Shown: positions 21,057-33,900 of the stretch, piece by piece
Numbering within the stretch: position 1 is the stretch's first letter
Layout: each line of letters opens with the position of its first letter
Assembly: GCA_963920665.1 (NCBI GenBank)
Contig: OY987267.1
Location: forward strand, 9,486,001 to 9,550,000
Length of the DNA: 64,000 nt
Direction of reading: 5' to 3'
Origin: Straminergon stramineum
Taxonomy: Eukaryota; Streptophyta; Bryopsida; Hypnales; Calliergonaceae
The notes under the pieces: generated by a model
Database searches by the model: none
What the model was told of the DNA's origin: nothing
What the model saw: only the letters and a program-made list of their open reading frames with translations
Made by a program: the position numbers and the translations under genes

Positions 21057-24000
21057 ATGGTGGGAGGCGAGAGAGAGGGAAGCGTAAGCGTTCATGGAAA
21101 TGGTAATGCAAGTGCAACTTCTGGGGGAGTGCATCCACCTGCGACAGCGCTTGTTGCTGCAAACGGGGGGAGCGGAAACGGTAACAGCGGAAAGGGAGGT
21201 GGGGGAGGTTTAGTTGTGGAGAAAGTGAAGTTTACGGTGTCTGTGAGGGGTCACCAGTGGAGCTCGGCGCGTCATGTCAACGAGACGCTGGAGGAGTTCG
21301 CTGCTGCCATTGAGGTTCGTATTGCCAGGGTGTTGTTACCAATTGTCTGGCATGGTGCGCTGCGTGCGCTTGCATGTGCAGTTGTGCACATACCCGTCAG
21401 TGTGCGTACCCGTCTGTGAGAGAATGCTGATCAATAGTGAAGCTTGATCAATGCAGTGGGTAACTAGGGTGACAGCCCAAGTAGACGATGAATTAAACTG
21501 GTTAAGAGTGGTTGATGTATGTGTTTGTGATTTCGGTTGTTTTGGACGCACTTGAGAAATGCTGTTGAAGATCGGTACACTGGGGGGTACTTGCTGACTT
21601 TTGGTGGACTTTTGATGCGGGACTTCCGAAAGGGCAGTGGAAATTATTTGGGCTGAGGATTGACCGGTAACGAGTCGATTGCGTTGCGGTTGCAGAGTAG
21701 AGCGAGTTTACATGGAATTGTGGTCTATTACTAAGAGCCTAGTGTCGTTGTGATTGGTGCTTGCTGACGTTCAGTTTCCTGTGTGGCAGCGCAATGCGCG
21801 GCGTCTGGCCTTCATCGACAACGACGACAGCATCCAGCGCTTGCAGCTGGCCTATAGTGATGGCTCCGAGCCCGAGGATCTGGATGTGGACGCCACGCTC
21901 GGCGACGTGATCATCTGCATGGGCGACAAGCAACTTCTCGCCATCGTGAACTCCAACCAACGAACGCCCCCACCTCCGGTGCCCAGCAACGGCACCCCCA
22001 CGCAACGCCCAGACTCCGAGTCCACCCCGCAAATCACCAACGCCATAGCCGGCAACTGCAACGTCAGCGTCGCAGCTCCCAGCAGTTCCCCGGACCTCCT
22101 CGCCCCAAGCGCGGCACAGAAGTTCCCGTTCCCCAATTACAAACCTCCTTGCAGGTCCACCCTAACTACCGACCCAAGAGCGTCGAAACTCAACATACCG
22201 CCTGAGTCTCCGTCCCTGCAATTCCAACCCGTGGAAAGAGCATGCTCCTTCTATCCGGATTACGTAGCAGGCGCGGGCACCAGTCTGCCGCCGTTACCAA
22301 GACCCAATGGCAAACTGAACATGGGTGGGGCAGGCAAACCAGCCAGCGGCCCCAGCTCGGCGCAGCAGCAGTTCTGCAATCCAACGCCATCGCCAGCCGA
22401 GCTCGCCAACATGCTAGTGCGAAGCTCTTCTCACCGCATGCAAGGCCCCGGCGTACCCGGCGCCGCTGGCGCCACAGGAGTGAGTGCATCCAGCAATACT
22501 CGTTCCCCTGCGTCGCCTGCACCCACTGCAGGTTTCCAGTCCTTCACATCCGCGTTGCTGAGCCGGTTGCCAATGCTTCCCAACCAGAACATCCAGTGTC
22601 CACACGGCGCCACCACCAACATCGCGCTCCTGGCGCAGTTTCTGGCGTCGCAATTGCGAGCGTTTTCAACTCCTGGCGTCGCGCTCCCCACTCCGGCGTC
22701 GTGTGGCGATCACAAGGCGCCCACTCCCGTCTTGAATCCTGTCGTGAATCCTTTTGCGAATGCTTCCCCGGCTAGCAACCTCCAAGCTGAGAAGGGGAAT
22801 CGTCCTGACCACGGCGTACAAGCGAATAATCTTGGTTCCCACATATATCGTGATTTCGCGAATCATGCGAAGCTTTCGGTGAGCGACCCGACCAGTTATG
22901 GCAACTCTAAGGATAAGTCTTCGTCGTCGTCGTACTCGTCGGCGAATGTGCACAACTCTTTGGCGCCGCAAAGCGGAGATGGCGAAGGAGTGGATAGCGA
23001 GCTGCCCAATGGGGGTTCTGAGCTCGTGTTTTTGGTCCACCGACGCAGCAAGACGGTGAGGTTCAGTATAGTCTATGTCTACCTATGGAGTTATGGCCGC
23101 ACTTGCCATTATGATCTGAAGTTATGTTGACTGCGAGTTCTGTGAATAATGTGAATGTTGCGAATGTTGCGAATGTTGCGTTACTGTGCGTATTGATTTC
23201 TATGCTGTTGTTATTGTTTTACTATTTAGTGCCCACAGGGAGTTGGAACGCATCACCTGAAGATGTCGGATTTATCTGTGTACTTCCATCTGAGTGTAGT
23301 CAATGCTGCGAAGAAGCTGAGAGTTTCGCAGACAACGCTGAAGAAAGCGTGCCGAAAGTTTGGGCTGAAACGATGGCCTGGCCGTAAGGTAGCTTCTAGA
23401 TTTCAGGATTCTTTCAAGTCGCACGCATTTGAGTTTTCTTTCAGCTGTTTGTACACGTTTAATGTTTGTTTATGCTTGAGTTGTTTGACGAACTTCACAT
23501 TCAGGGCCTATGTAATACTATGCTGTGACAATAACTGGAGGAAGTCATGTCCTCTTGCGACCAGCCAGGGTGTCCACCCACCTAGACATGATTTCCACGC
23601 CTGTAGTGAATTTGGCTTTAATTTGTAATACTATGTTGTACTGTACGTGAGACTGCTCATACACACTGAGCTAGGGCATTGGTTTGTATCCTGCTTTTAA
23701 AATACTTGTACTTTGATAACCTCTGCTTTACACGTCACTTTGCTCATACGTACTGGTCGGGAGCCTCTGGTGCTAAAAAGTACTGCTTTGTACGTCGAGG
23801 CTAAGCTTCAGCCTTTCAATTAAATTTGGTTCTATTGGCACTATTCAGAGCTCCAAAAATTGTGACATTCAGATGCACAAAGCTCTAAGAACTAGGATTT
23901 TTACAGATTTAACTTCCAGGGTGCCTTCCTTCTAGAAAAGGCAGTGTCATGAAGTTTCGCTAATTTAATGAAATTGATGCTCTTTGAAAAACTATGCTGA

Positions 24001-25321
24001 ACTCAAGGCTTGCTCATGATTTAGTAACATTATTTCTTTTTGTCCTAATTTACATCCAGGTTAGGAGCTTGCAGAGCACTATCCATGGGCTGGAGCACAC
24101 CATTGCCGTAGGCCAAAGGGCTGGCTTGGAGGGATTGAGCGAAGCCTACATGCGGTCTGGAGTCTGTAAGCTGCAGCAGGAGATGGACCAGCTAGTCCAC
24201 GGCACTCCTGCGCAGGCAGCGCAGAAAATGGTAATATATTTACACACGAACACACACCTCTTGCTCTATTGGTAATGCTTGATGTTCCAAGGATTTCATT
24301 ACCAACATCAAATTTCGTGAACCTTGCTACTCAATTAACCATGCTAACGTTTACGTACTCTTTAAGTTATACTGATGACCGCCTTACTTGTTATAAAGGT
24401 CAGTTTCGTTAATTGGGCGGTATTCCAAGCCACTTCAGGACACGCCGCCAGAAACATAAATCTGTACCCGTCCTAGTTTCTAGAGCTTTGTGCTCATTTT
24501 TTTATCACCAACTTCTGGCAATCTTATCACTTAACTATGCTTACTTTGATTCCTCTTATTGTTGGCCACCTTGCTAATAAAAAAACCGTCATTTCTTACT
24601 TTACTTAACGTACTGTATGTTCATGATCACCTTGATGATTACTTAGCCTTGCTTCCTTTCTGTAATATGCAATATAATAACGGGATTCCGAGTCCCAGAA
24701 TTGTGGCCTTCAACTACAAAAAAGCTCCCAAATTTAGAACTGCTACAGATTTATGTGTGAGGGCGCCAGTATGGAAAGTTCCAAAGCCATGAACTTCCGC
24801 GAGTTTCATGAAATTCACGTTCTTTACCTCTGTTGCCGACGGCATTATTGCTTGAACTGGTTCTTTCCTTGATTTTGCAGCATTCTCCAGCTGTGAGAAC
24901 TGCGGATTGGTACAAGCGTCTCTACCCCTGCGGCTGGCGCTCTAGATACCACAGCGCAGGTCGCCATGACATGATCACCCTCGACACCGGCAACCCCACC
25001 AAACGAGCCTCCGGACTTGCACCGCCAACCACTCGCAAATACAGAAAAGCTGCCAAAGAGAATCAGCAGCGCAAGGGACCTCGAAAGGCCATCGCCCCTT
25101 CCAAGGAGGATCCCGTGGTCACTCCACCCCAGCCAACTCCAACCTCGGGCAGGGACCGTCCCCGAGACACTGTGATGAAGGACTGTGATATTGAGGGGTT
25201 GTTGCCTGAGGTTCATGACATTCATGTGGAAGGATATGAAGCTCCAGCTCCAGAGACTACTTTGGCGGAGAATGGCAACCGCAGTGGCACTCCCAAGGCA
25301 ACGAGTGTTGAGAAGGAGTAA
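21057..25321 (+). CDS. RWP-RK domain transcription factor (five exons)
   Basis: Nuclear DNA-binding regulator of the RWP-RK class. Proposed exons: 21,057-21,314, 21,790-23,055, 23,239-23,388, 24,060-24,230 and 24,881-25,321, all introns GT..AG and phase 0, about 761 residues. The first donor could instead be at 21,330, adding VRIAR. ATG 21,057 has a purine at -3 and G at +4. Residues about 52-137 form a compact module split by intron 1 (KVKFTVSVRGHQWS ... LGDVIICMGDKQLLAIV), not recognised. A long Pro/Ser/Asn-rich linker follows. The RWP-RK domain starts near residue 517 (LSVYFHLSVVNAAKKLRVS, LKKACRKFGLKRWPGRK) and its C-terminal helix VRSLQSTIHGLEHTI begins exon 4. After it comes a DWYKRLYPCGWRSRYH segment and a basic tail. 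There is no PB1 domain, so it is not a standard NLP; it is closer to RKD/MID-type layouts but longer. Confidence 0.88.
22924..22943 (+). repeat. Short serine-codon run in RWP-RK exon 2
   Basis: TCGTCG-type triplets encode Ser runs (KSSSSSYSS) inside the low-complexity linker. Related low-complexity stretches fill the linker upstream of the DNA-binding domain. Confidence 0.5.
23148..23181 (+). repeat. 9 bp tandem repeat in intron 2 of the RWP-RK gene
   Basis: GAATGTTGC is repeated about three to four times in the 183 bp intron between the linker exon and the RWP-RK exon. Confidence 0.8.
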
Positions 25322-25420
25322 GAAGTGGTGTGTGTGGAGGGTACCACGATTGCTGAACGAAGTCCTAAGCGACCGAAAAGAGAGTGTCGGATTGATGCTG
25401 AAGCTGGTGTTGTAGTGTAA
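25322..25420 (+). other. In-frame C-terminal extension after the RWP-RK stop codon
   Basis: Past the TAA at 25,319-25,321 the same frame is open for 32 codons to TAA 25,418-25,420. It encodes an acidic-to-basic tail with AERSPKRPKRE, a plausible nuclear localisation signal. A CAA-to-TAA change would have converted a longer protein into the present one. It could also be chance, or a stop that is read through. Confidence 0.4.
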
Positions 25421-26170
25421 GGCTTAAGCTCCAGCACTTGTGCTGTCTGATGGGAGCAATGGCTGTGCCCCAGTCGTTTTTACAGCGGTTTCTAATGTTG
25501 ATCAACGTCGGTCGATTCGATTCTGGGAGTTTGGACTACGTAACATACTAGATATTCCTGTTTTGCCGGAAGACTATGGAATATCCTTTTTTGTATCCTA
25601 GTGAAGCTACAAAGACATTGTAGACTATTTTACGGTAGTTTAGTTAATATCACTGATTGTTGTCGAAGCTGGTATTGTAGGGCAAGGCTTAGGCTCCAGC
25701 TTGCACTTGTACCATCTGACGGTAGCATGGTTGTGGCTAAGTCATATGTAGCGGTTTCTAATGTTAATCAACTTCAGTTGATTCATGGAAGCTCGAACTA
25801 CATCCTGAATATATGTATTATTTCTTGTTTTCCTAAAAGACTATGGAATATCATTTCTGTGTTCGTTGTAAAGTTACTATTGTACGTAGCTATTTTATGG
25901 TAGTTCAGTTTTCACTGATTGCTGTTGAAGCGGTTGTCGAGGGCAAGTTTTAAGCTTCAGCACTTGTGCCGTCAAATGCTGTGACCAAATCATTTTTACA
26001 GTTGTTTCCAATGTTGATCAACGATGGTTGATTCATGGAAGTTTGGACTAGTTACGTACTTGATATTAATTCATGTTTTGTTGAAGGACTAGAGAATATA
26101 ATTCTTATATCTCATAGTTGAAGTGACAGGGTATTGGAGGCTATTTCACTATAGTTTAATTGTCACAGGA
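25414..26170. repeat. Tandem triplication (~250 bp units) in the 3' flank of the RWP-RK gene
   Basis: Three diverged direct repeats begin near 25,400, 25,660 and 25,920. Each has the order 'gaagctggt.ttgtag', CTCCAGC.CTTG, TTTCTAATGTTGATCAAC, TTGATTC, a long AT stretch, and 'gactatggaatatc'. The first unit overlaps the possible coding extension, so the array may have grown from the gene's last exon or 3' untranslated region. A fragmented copy of the whole array lies at 53,878-58,690. Confidence 0.8.
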
Positions 26171-26630
26171 ACAAGCAGGGGTAGTTTGAAATCTTTTTTG
26201 ATTTGTGGACACATATTTATCATTCTTAAGTTACTGGAGTGAGGCTCATAAGTAGCGACTACACTTTCCCCTGCAATTACCTATTGGTTCAAAGTTTTGT
26301 TTAGTTTTTTTGATAAAATTTAAGATATAAGGTTGAATTAAAGTATCCTTTCTAGCATGTTTAATACAAAATGGTTTATCCAAAGTCGTTAATTTCCGAT
26401 TTATGTCTACTAAAAGGTCTTGTAAGGAAAAGTAGTAGTTGCAAAGAATGGTGTATATGTGTTACTATTTGCAAAATCAAGAAGTCATAATGAAGGTAAA
26501 ACTAAAATTGAGACATTCATGACTAGTAGAAAGGAGGTCTTAAGCTATAAAGCTATCATTATCATGACCTCAAGATTTCTTTTGCCACCAAACTCCATCA
26601 TAGTCACCTACCAAGCACCGCATGACACAT
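26171..26630. other. Spacer with first copy of an interspersed repeat
   Basis: About 26,440-26,625 is a diverged copy of 27,885-28,095 (shared 'aaagaatggtgtatatgtg', 'attcatgactagtagaaagg', CCAAACTCCAT, CAAGCAC.GCA). No gene is supported. Confidence 0.6.
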
Positions 26631-27430
26631 GGGTGATTGCAAGAAACACTTGTACTAGGTACTGTGTTGTTTTTTATTTTTAGCCTTCTAGTACTTTGTG
26701 TACTATGAGTCACCTTCAATACTATTAGAGGCATAGAACATGAAAGCTAGACAATTTGATTAGATTTCATATCTACTCTTTTAAGATCATGTGATGCTTA
26801 TCATTGGATGACAAGGATGAATGGCAATGCTTAATTTGCCATAACAACTATTTTTATTGGCAAATTAGAAGCACTTCAAGCCCCTACACGTACTATTGAG
26901 TCTTTTTGTGTACCTTAAAATACTATTTTGAGCCATAAGCTACAATTTATGAAAGAAAATCAGACTTCCACATTTCTATTTTTTTAAATTAGAAAATGTA
27001 CTTTATTTAAAAAGTGGCCATTGTTGCAAACTAAGAGAAAAGAAGAAAGATCAAAGCTAGAAATAAAAAACCATTTTTCATTCAACATAAATTCAACCTA
27101 ATATAGCACACTTTTGGCCAATGCAAAACACACTTGAAACATGTTTTTGCCTTTCTGGAAATCCCTCTTCTAGGAAGGTGTATTTCTATTAGAAGAGCTA
27201 GCTTACTAAATTCAACAACATAACTATTCAAAAAAGGTACTTGATAGTACTAAAAATAACCAAAATAGTATATGTGAAATATATTTTAAATTCAATCTCA
27301 CCAATTTAATTAATTTAGTAAAATTTGAAATAATTCAAGTACATTTTCTATTGCTATACTGAAAACTATGTTTAGGCCAACATAAAAACTGCATTTTGTG
27401 GCACCTAGATTTTGTTGAAACTGACAATGT
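26631..27430. mobile_element. TIR element of the 4 bp TSD family, copy 2, right end not identified
   Basis: The left terminus is GGGTGATTGCAAGAAACACT. The body matches the other copies (TGAGTCACCTTCAATACTAT, 'aaagtggccattgttgc', 'tttctattagaagagctagc', 'aaaaaaggtacttgatagta'). The expected right end is not visible; similarity fades near 27,430, so this copy looks truncated. It interrupted the interspersed repeat whose uninterrupted copy is near 28,090. Confidence 0.65.
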
Positions 27431-28830
27431 TTTCTTCTAGTGTAGGAATCCTGAAAAGTATTATAGATTACCTTCTATTGGAAGGTCCAAAGAAGCCAAG
27501 AAGTGCAACCAATGATTTTGCAATGTGATATTGATAGACCATCAACTAATGCCATATGCATCATGGTAGAGTAATTCGGGTTCCATGAATCCAAATTTGG
27601 AATGGATAATTTAAATAGAGATTGTATGATGTCTCCCTACACCATTTCCATGCATAAAGCATAATAGGTAGTAAAATACATGCTTCTATACAAGAAAGAA
27701 TCTCCCACATTCTTAAAAATTTGGAAAGGATAATACCTTTTTTTCAAAATCCAAAGAGACGAATTCAATCCACAATTATATAATGTTATGTTTATTGACC
27801 ATCAATTGATCCCATTTGGATCATAGTAGAGTAATTTGGATTCCAAAATCATATGTGATTTAGTCTTATGTTTGCTAAAAGAAATTGCAAGTAAAAGTGG
27901 TAGTTACTCACAAAGAATGGTGTATATGTGCTACTATTTACAAATTCAAGAACCTCATGATGTAGGTAAAATTAAAATTGAAATTGAAACATTCATGACT
28001 ATTAGAAAGGAGGTCTTCAACTACTAAGTTACCACATCAGGAGCTCTTTTTTTTTGCCCCCAAACTCCATTACACCTATCAAGCACTGCACAACATATAG
28101 TTACCAAGGTTAGCTTGTTTAAGGTGGTTGTACAACATTGCTTACTAGTATTGGAACAGTTCCTTTCACATCCTTGAGAAGAGGACCCTTAAAGTGAAGT
28201 ATACACAGCTATACAAGAAAATACATTCCATGTTCTTGAAAATCTATCTTCTTGGGTATTGCACTTGAAAACTTATCTTGACTCTCAAGTGTTCTACTTG
28301 AAAATCTATCACCTTGGGTGTCCCACCTAAAAATTTATCCTCTTGGCTATTTTGAAAATGATGATACCTTCTATTACAAGGTCCAACGAGGATAGGAAGT
28401 TCAGTCAATGATTTTGCAATGTGATATTGATAGACCACCAAATGATGCCATGTGGATCATTATGAGTAATTTGGGTTCCATGAATCCAAATTTGGAATGG
28501 ATTAAGATTGTATGATTTCTTCCTACACTATTTCCATAGATCATATTAGGTAGCAAAACACATGCTTCTATATATATGCAAGAAAAAATCTCCTAAGTTC
28601 TTAAAAATCTATAACTAAATCATACTTGAGTATTTGGGAAAGGGTGATCAATGCCTTCTTTTCCAAAATCCAAAGAGGGTGCGGGGAACTCAATCCATGA
28701 TTACACAAGTTATGCTGATTTGACCATCAATTGAACTCATTTAAATCATTGTAGAATAATTCGGATTCCATGAAGCCAAAATTAGAACCAACAATCTAAA
28801 TCTAGATATAGAGTGTATGATGTCTTCATG
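27431..28830. repeat. Direct duplication of a ~450 bp segment
   Basis: About 27,440-27,860 and 28,340-28,790 are diverged direct copies. They share 'tgattttgcaatgtgatatt', 'ttccatgaatccaaatttgg', ACATGCTTCTATA and a TTGACCATCAATTGA segment. The stretch between them includes a second copy (27,885-28,095) of the repeat at 26,440. This looks like locally amplified non-coding DNA. Confidence 0.7.
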
Positions 28831-30462
28831 CACTATGTCTTGGTTACTTGATAGGAGTGAAGAATTGTTGGCCCTTTCTTCTAGTGATGTGACAACACTA
28901 ATATATTCACATTTTAATGATGTAAGGACACTTACTAAAATGTTCACATTTTAGTGTTGTTGCAATTACTGTAACCCAAACTTACTTCCTTCTTCATTTT
29001 TACTTAAACTACTGGTATAAGTTAGCTTTCTATGACAGATGATTGGGCAGCGTAAATTCATTTACTTAGTTTCTTTTTGGTAGAGAAAAAACAAACTAAA
29101 TCAGGGTCTCCAGGGATTTGGGGATTAGGACATTGGGTGTTCTAATTTCAAAGCAGAGAGCATAAGCAACAGTGGCACCTGATTTTCTGGGAGGGACACG
29201 TCAGCCGTTCGTTACTACAGTAGAGAAAGAGACTGGAATTTGTTAATTTGGAGCCTCACTCTCCTAAAATTACAAGAAAAAACAAGATTTGCCCACCTTG
29301 GGAATGGATCCTTAACCTCTAAAGGACCAAGCTTCCATTCAACTTATGCAAGAAATCTTGGGTAGGCTCCTATGAAGTCATTTTTAGTCAGATGTTTATG
29401 AAATTTGTAAATAATGTGCAACTATGTATCCCCATCGTGAAAATATAATTTTTTTTCTGATGAGGTGCTTGGATCAAAAGTTATGCTGCCCTAAACTTTT
29501 TCGGGCAGATCGGGCAGCATGTGAAAAACTCGTCCTATGATTTGGAAATTTGGCAAGTGTGTAGCTTACATGATCCAAGATGCAAATGTCAAAAAAAATA
29601 CCCCTATTTAGTGTAAGAATCTCATTCTAGGAGTTAAAGTTTGCAAGCCATGTTGGGCAAGGTTGGAAAAAAACTTTTTCACTTAATTTCAAATGTTATA
29701 ATCTTTCAATCCGTGCGGTCAAAGTTTTTAAATTTTTCCCACATGTTCCCAAAGAAGTCTAGTTCAAATTTGTACAGTTGAATTTTGAAAAAACAACTTT
29801 TTTTTCATTTTTTTCTTGCTGCCCTAAAAAGTGGCAGTTTTTGACAATATCTGCCCCAAATGTGCCTTGGTCCTGTAGGGGTTAACCTCTAAGCACCCGA
29901 GCGCCCATATTTTGGTTGCTGCCCGACTTCATGCAACATTTTTGGGCGGAATTTTTTTTTGTCAATTTTTTAATTTATTTGATAGTCGAAAAGATTGGAT
30001 TTTCTTTCAATATTTATATTCAAAACTAAGATCACTATAGTCAAACAAAAAGTATAAGAGAAATAGCACAAAGTGTTTAGGATTTGTCCAATGTTGAAAA
30101 TTTTACTATTTGGAGAAAGTGTTGTTGTTTTCATCACTAGATCTTACGCATTTTTTCACAAATCAATAGAAACCACAATTTTGACCAATAAAAAAAGAAA
30201 ATCAAATGCTAAAAAGAAAAATTCTATTCTTGGTGAATTTTTGAAGTTATATCTTCAAAATTCATTTGAAGAGAACTTTCAAATAGTTTTATAATTTTGA
30301 TTGTATAGATACTTCCTACTTTTCATATTTATTTAACATTATCTTTGTTGATGCAAACTCCAAAGAAGTTATAGAACTTAAATTTTATAACACATTTGTG
30401 TTTTGTTCAAACCCCTTGGGCTTTTAAGGGGTTAAATACCTTTTTCCAAATTTCATGAAACC
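28831..30462. other. AT-rich spacer left of the CACTA element, no gene recognised
   Basis: Several short GGGCAG / CTGCCC segments (29,040-29,960) separated by AT-rich DNA resemble a patch near 19,240. Frames here (for example 30,073-30,294) show no domain. Confidence 0.5.
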
Positions 30463-30465
30463 AAA

Positions 30466-30926
30466 CACTACAAGAAAACAGGGGTACAAATGACTGTGAA
30501 GAATGACTGCTACGAAGTCATTCCGGACAAATTTGTCTTCAAAATGACTAGAGGCCTTGAAGTCATAACAGACAAGTCATTCTTGAAATGACTTTGAATA
30601 TATTATCACCATCCATTTTAGCCTTGGATGTGTTTTGGATGAGAAAAAGTTGCCGCCAAGTGAGGTGGACATGGCGGTCTTAGGGAATGCTAACTCAATT
30701 GACCATGTGGAAAGCGTTTTTTGCTGACATGGACATACACGTCATCAGTCATTCAAAAGTCATTTCAAAGTTGTGAAAGTCTTTAATTTGTTGAGGTGGA
30801 CATACACGTCATCAGTCATTTGGAAGTCATGCAAGGGTTTAATGTGCTGAGGTGGACATCCACATCAGCAGTCATTTGGAAGTCATATTCTAGTGCTACG
30901 GCTATTGTAATTGCTGATGTGGATGA
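30466..30926. repeat. Left subterminal repeat region of the CACTA element
   Basis: Many copies of GTCATT and related forms occur. Near 30,730-30,890 a ~65-70 bp unit ('gaggtggacatacacgtcatcagtcatttggaagtcat') is repeated three times. Subterminal arrays of this kind bind the element's own TnpA-type protein in En/Spm. It resumes at 35,499 after the LTR insertion. Confidence 0.75.
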
Positions 30927-30931
30927 CTAAG

Positions 30932-33900
30932 TGTGAGCCCTCAAGTTGGCACTTGGAACTCAGGGTTTTCTTTTTTTTGTTTTAGTCAGTATTTTAGCGT
31001 AATTATACGCAAAAATGCATAAAAAGAGTGTTTGAGTGGTATTTGGTAGAGGTCCCTGCCAATACAGTGAGGGGTCATCTTAGAAGTGTAGAGTATATAA
31101 AATACTCAAATTTCATACTTCTAAGGCCTAGTTGAAAGTCTGAGAGGTCGATTAAGTATTTCCGAGAGAATTAAGGGTTTGAGTGTTAGCCAGTCCTAGT
31201 AGTTGTCTATGTTAAACTAAGTCTTACAATTGCATGTGACAAGTTGGCTAAGTCTATTTTAGGTCTAAAGAGTCTAGTATAGGTTACCATCCAATTCGTA
31301 AAGAATTTGGATTGGTAAGTTCTTATTTGCAGATAACTTATAGAAGAATTATCCAATCTACAAATGAAGTCATGGGAGAGCGACTGGAGTATGAAGAAAG
31401 GTGCTTTTACTCTAAAAGCATGCCAAGAGCCAACATTGGAGCCGGTTGTTCCAAGATTCCCCGATACAAGAATAATTTCCCCCTCGGGCGGAAATTATAA
31501 GGGAATTGCTAATTTTAGCTTCCCTATGAATAGTGCAAAGTGAAATGTAATGTTTCACTTTGGTTTTGGAAGTTTCCTAGAAGCTACCAAAAAAGTTTTG
31601 GAATTTCCTGAAACTATTACAATGACTCCATGGGAAGTCAACTGTCTTTAAACATGGTCGTAAATTCCTAGGAATTACCCATGTTGCGGTAAAATCCCAC
31701 TAAAAATTAGGATAGTGTGTTGTGTGCTAATAAAGCGTTCCACAAAGTTTGAAGACATTCTGACATTTTGACATTCCTAGGTACCAGAATCGGCAACGAC
31801 AGTGGACTTTTGAAGAATTTACGACTTTACGGCGGGTTGACCTGCGTACCAGGAGATGGTGGTGTCCAAATGACATGAATGAGGGGTCTTTTCTTACTCC
31901 CACGAACCTTCTAAGTAACCCTAGATGGATAGTTTCCTCAAAAGAAACAAATTCCAAAAGTTAGAGTTTTCACCTTTCTTTGGAGTTACCATAAGTTGAT
32001 TTTACACTTACGAAGGGCTAGGAAGAAGGGGGCGAGGGGTCCCCTAGGCTAATTTGGGTCTTCTAAAAACAATGGCGCAATCGTTTTTCAATTTGGAGTT
32101 GTTCCCTAGAAGATAGGAGGGGTCCAGCAGTAGGTTTGACTTTTTTAGAGTAATTTGTGGTAATTCAAAGTTAATTTCGCAAATATCTTTTGGAAAATTG
32201 AAGATTGGATTTGGGTAAGACCTCTTTTCTTGCATAACAATCCATCTTTTGTTTAAAAAAAAAGACAATTTAGAAATACTTTGGGTTAATTAGCAAAATA
32301 TCTAGGTTAATTAGGGTTATTTTCAAAATATCTTTGGGAAAAGATCTTGGATTTGATTTAGCCAAGATTTATTAGCTAAATGGAGAGGGATCTAGAGAAT
32401 TCCTCCATTAAACAAAGATTATTTTGGAATTACATTAGGGTAGTTTAGGAAATATCTTGGGATCAAAAGCAAATGTTTTTCCACCAACAACTTACCGGGG
32501 AGGGGCCTGGGACAAGTATAAAAGGCCCTTCCCTCGAGGTTGTCGGTACCCTCATTCTTATATCTAACCTTTGCTTTTGTGCTATCGGCGTGGTCGGAGC
32601 ACTGATCCAAGTCGAGATCCAACCTAAGTTTCATTCTAATTCTTGATTTGCACACTTTGAAGGACGAGAGGGTCCCTTCAAAGTGATTTCTATTTGATTT
32701 CTTTAAGTTCTCGGGGCTAAGCCTCCATTTTCTTTGAATTGTGAGAGTTTTAGAAGGGATAGACCTCCAAACTCTAATTTCGTTTGAGATTTCTTGAATA
32801 CTAACAAATTGTGCTCATTACAATAGAATTTGGTATTAATATACTTAAGGCGGTGAAGCTTGACTTTGCCAAAAGTTTATTAAACCAACCCCTGCCCAAA
32901 ATTCGTTGTATAACGAAGATTGGGACTTTAATTGCTAAAGTTCGGTTTAAACGTTGTCATGCGTACTTCCTTTAGTGATTGAACTTGGATACTTTGAAAT
33001 TTTTAAAGAATTAATCTTTAAAGTTTGGTTTAAACATTGTCATGTGTACCTCCTTTAAAGATTGACTTTCAAAATACTAAAATTTGATCAGTGACACCGT
33101 GTATACCTATGGTTGCCCCCGCACGGCGAAGCTTTGACTTTGAAAGATTTGAAATTGACACTTGGGAAAATTTCCTTAGTGCATACTTTGAAAAATGCTT
33201 TGCAGGAGTAGTAATTAGGAACATTTTAATTCAGGAAAAAGTAGTCAAAATTGCTTAGTTTGAATTCTTAATAAAATCCTTAGTAGTAGTTAGAGAAAAC
33301 CAAGATTTAGATTAGTTTCCCTTTAGTTAGAGTCATTTAAACTATCTTAGAAAGAGATTTTCAGCTTAGAATACTTAGTTGTTTAGTTTTAACCTTTTCC
33401 CAAAAATCCCCAAAAATTAGATTGTTAGTTTAGAATTTAAGAAGTTCCCAAAATTCCCCAAAATTGATTAGTTTTAGTTAGAAAATTAATTAAGTCTTAG
33501 TTATTTAAAAATTAGACTAGTCAAAAATCCATTAGCTTATTAGATTAGTAGAAATTAGTATCATCAGTAACAATTTCCAAAAACCAGTAATTAGTCATAA
33601 CCAGTATACTAGAGCCGGTGCCATTGAACCAGCAAACACCAAGAAAGCCAACAGTTAGGAAGGACCAACAACTGAGAGCTAGCGGAGCAGACGGGGGGGG
33701 TCAATGAATCATGCCTCGCTACGTGGTGATGTGAGGCCAATAGGGAGACCCTGGCAGTTGACAGTGAGCTTCTGAGCGGACAGGGAGTTCTGGAGTGGAT
33801 GGGGAGCTGATCGGAGTGGACAGGGGCCTTCTAGTTGAACTTAACAATTCCGGTACTTGACAATTACTTATTCTCTACAACTAGTAGGTATGAAGCTAAG

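Noticed and set aside
21057..25321. NIN-like protein (NLP)
   Set aside because: No C-terminal PB1 domain or recognisable GAF-like region, and the RWP-RK domain is followed by an unrelated tail.
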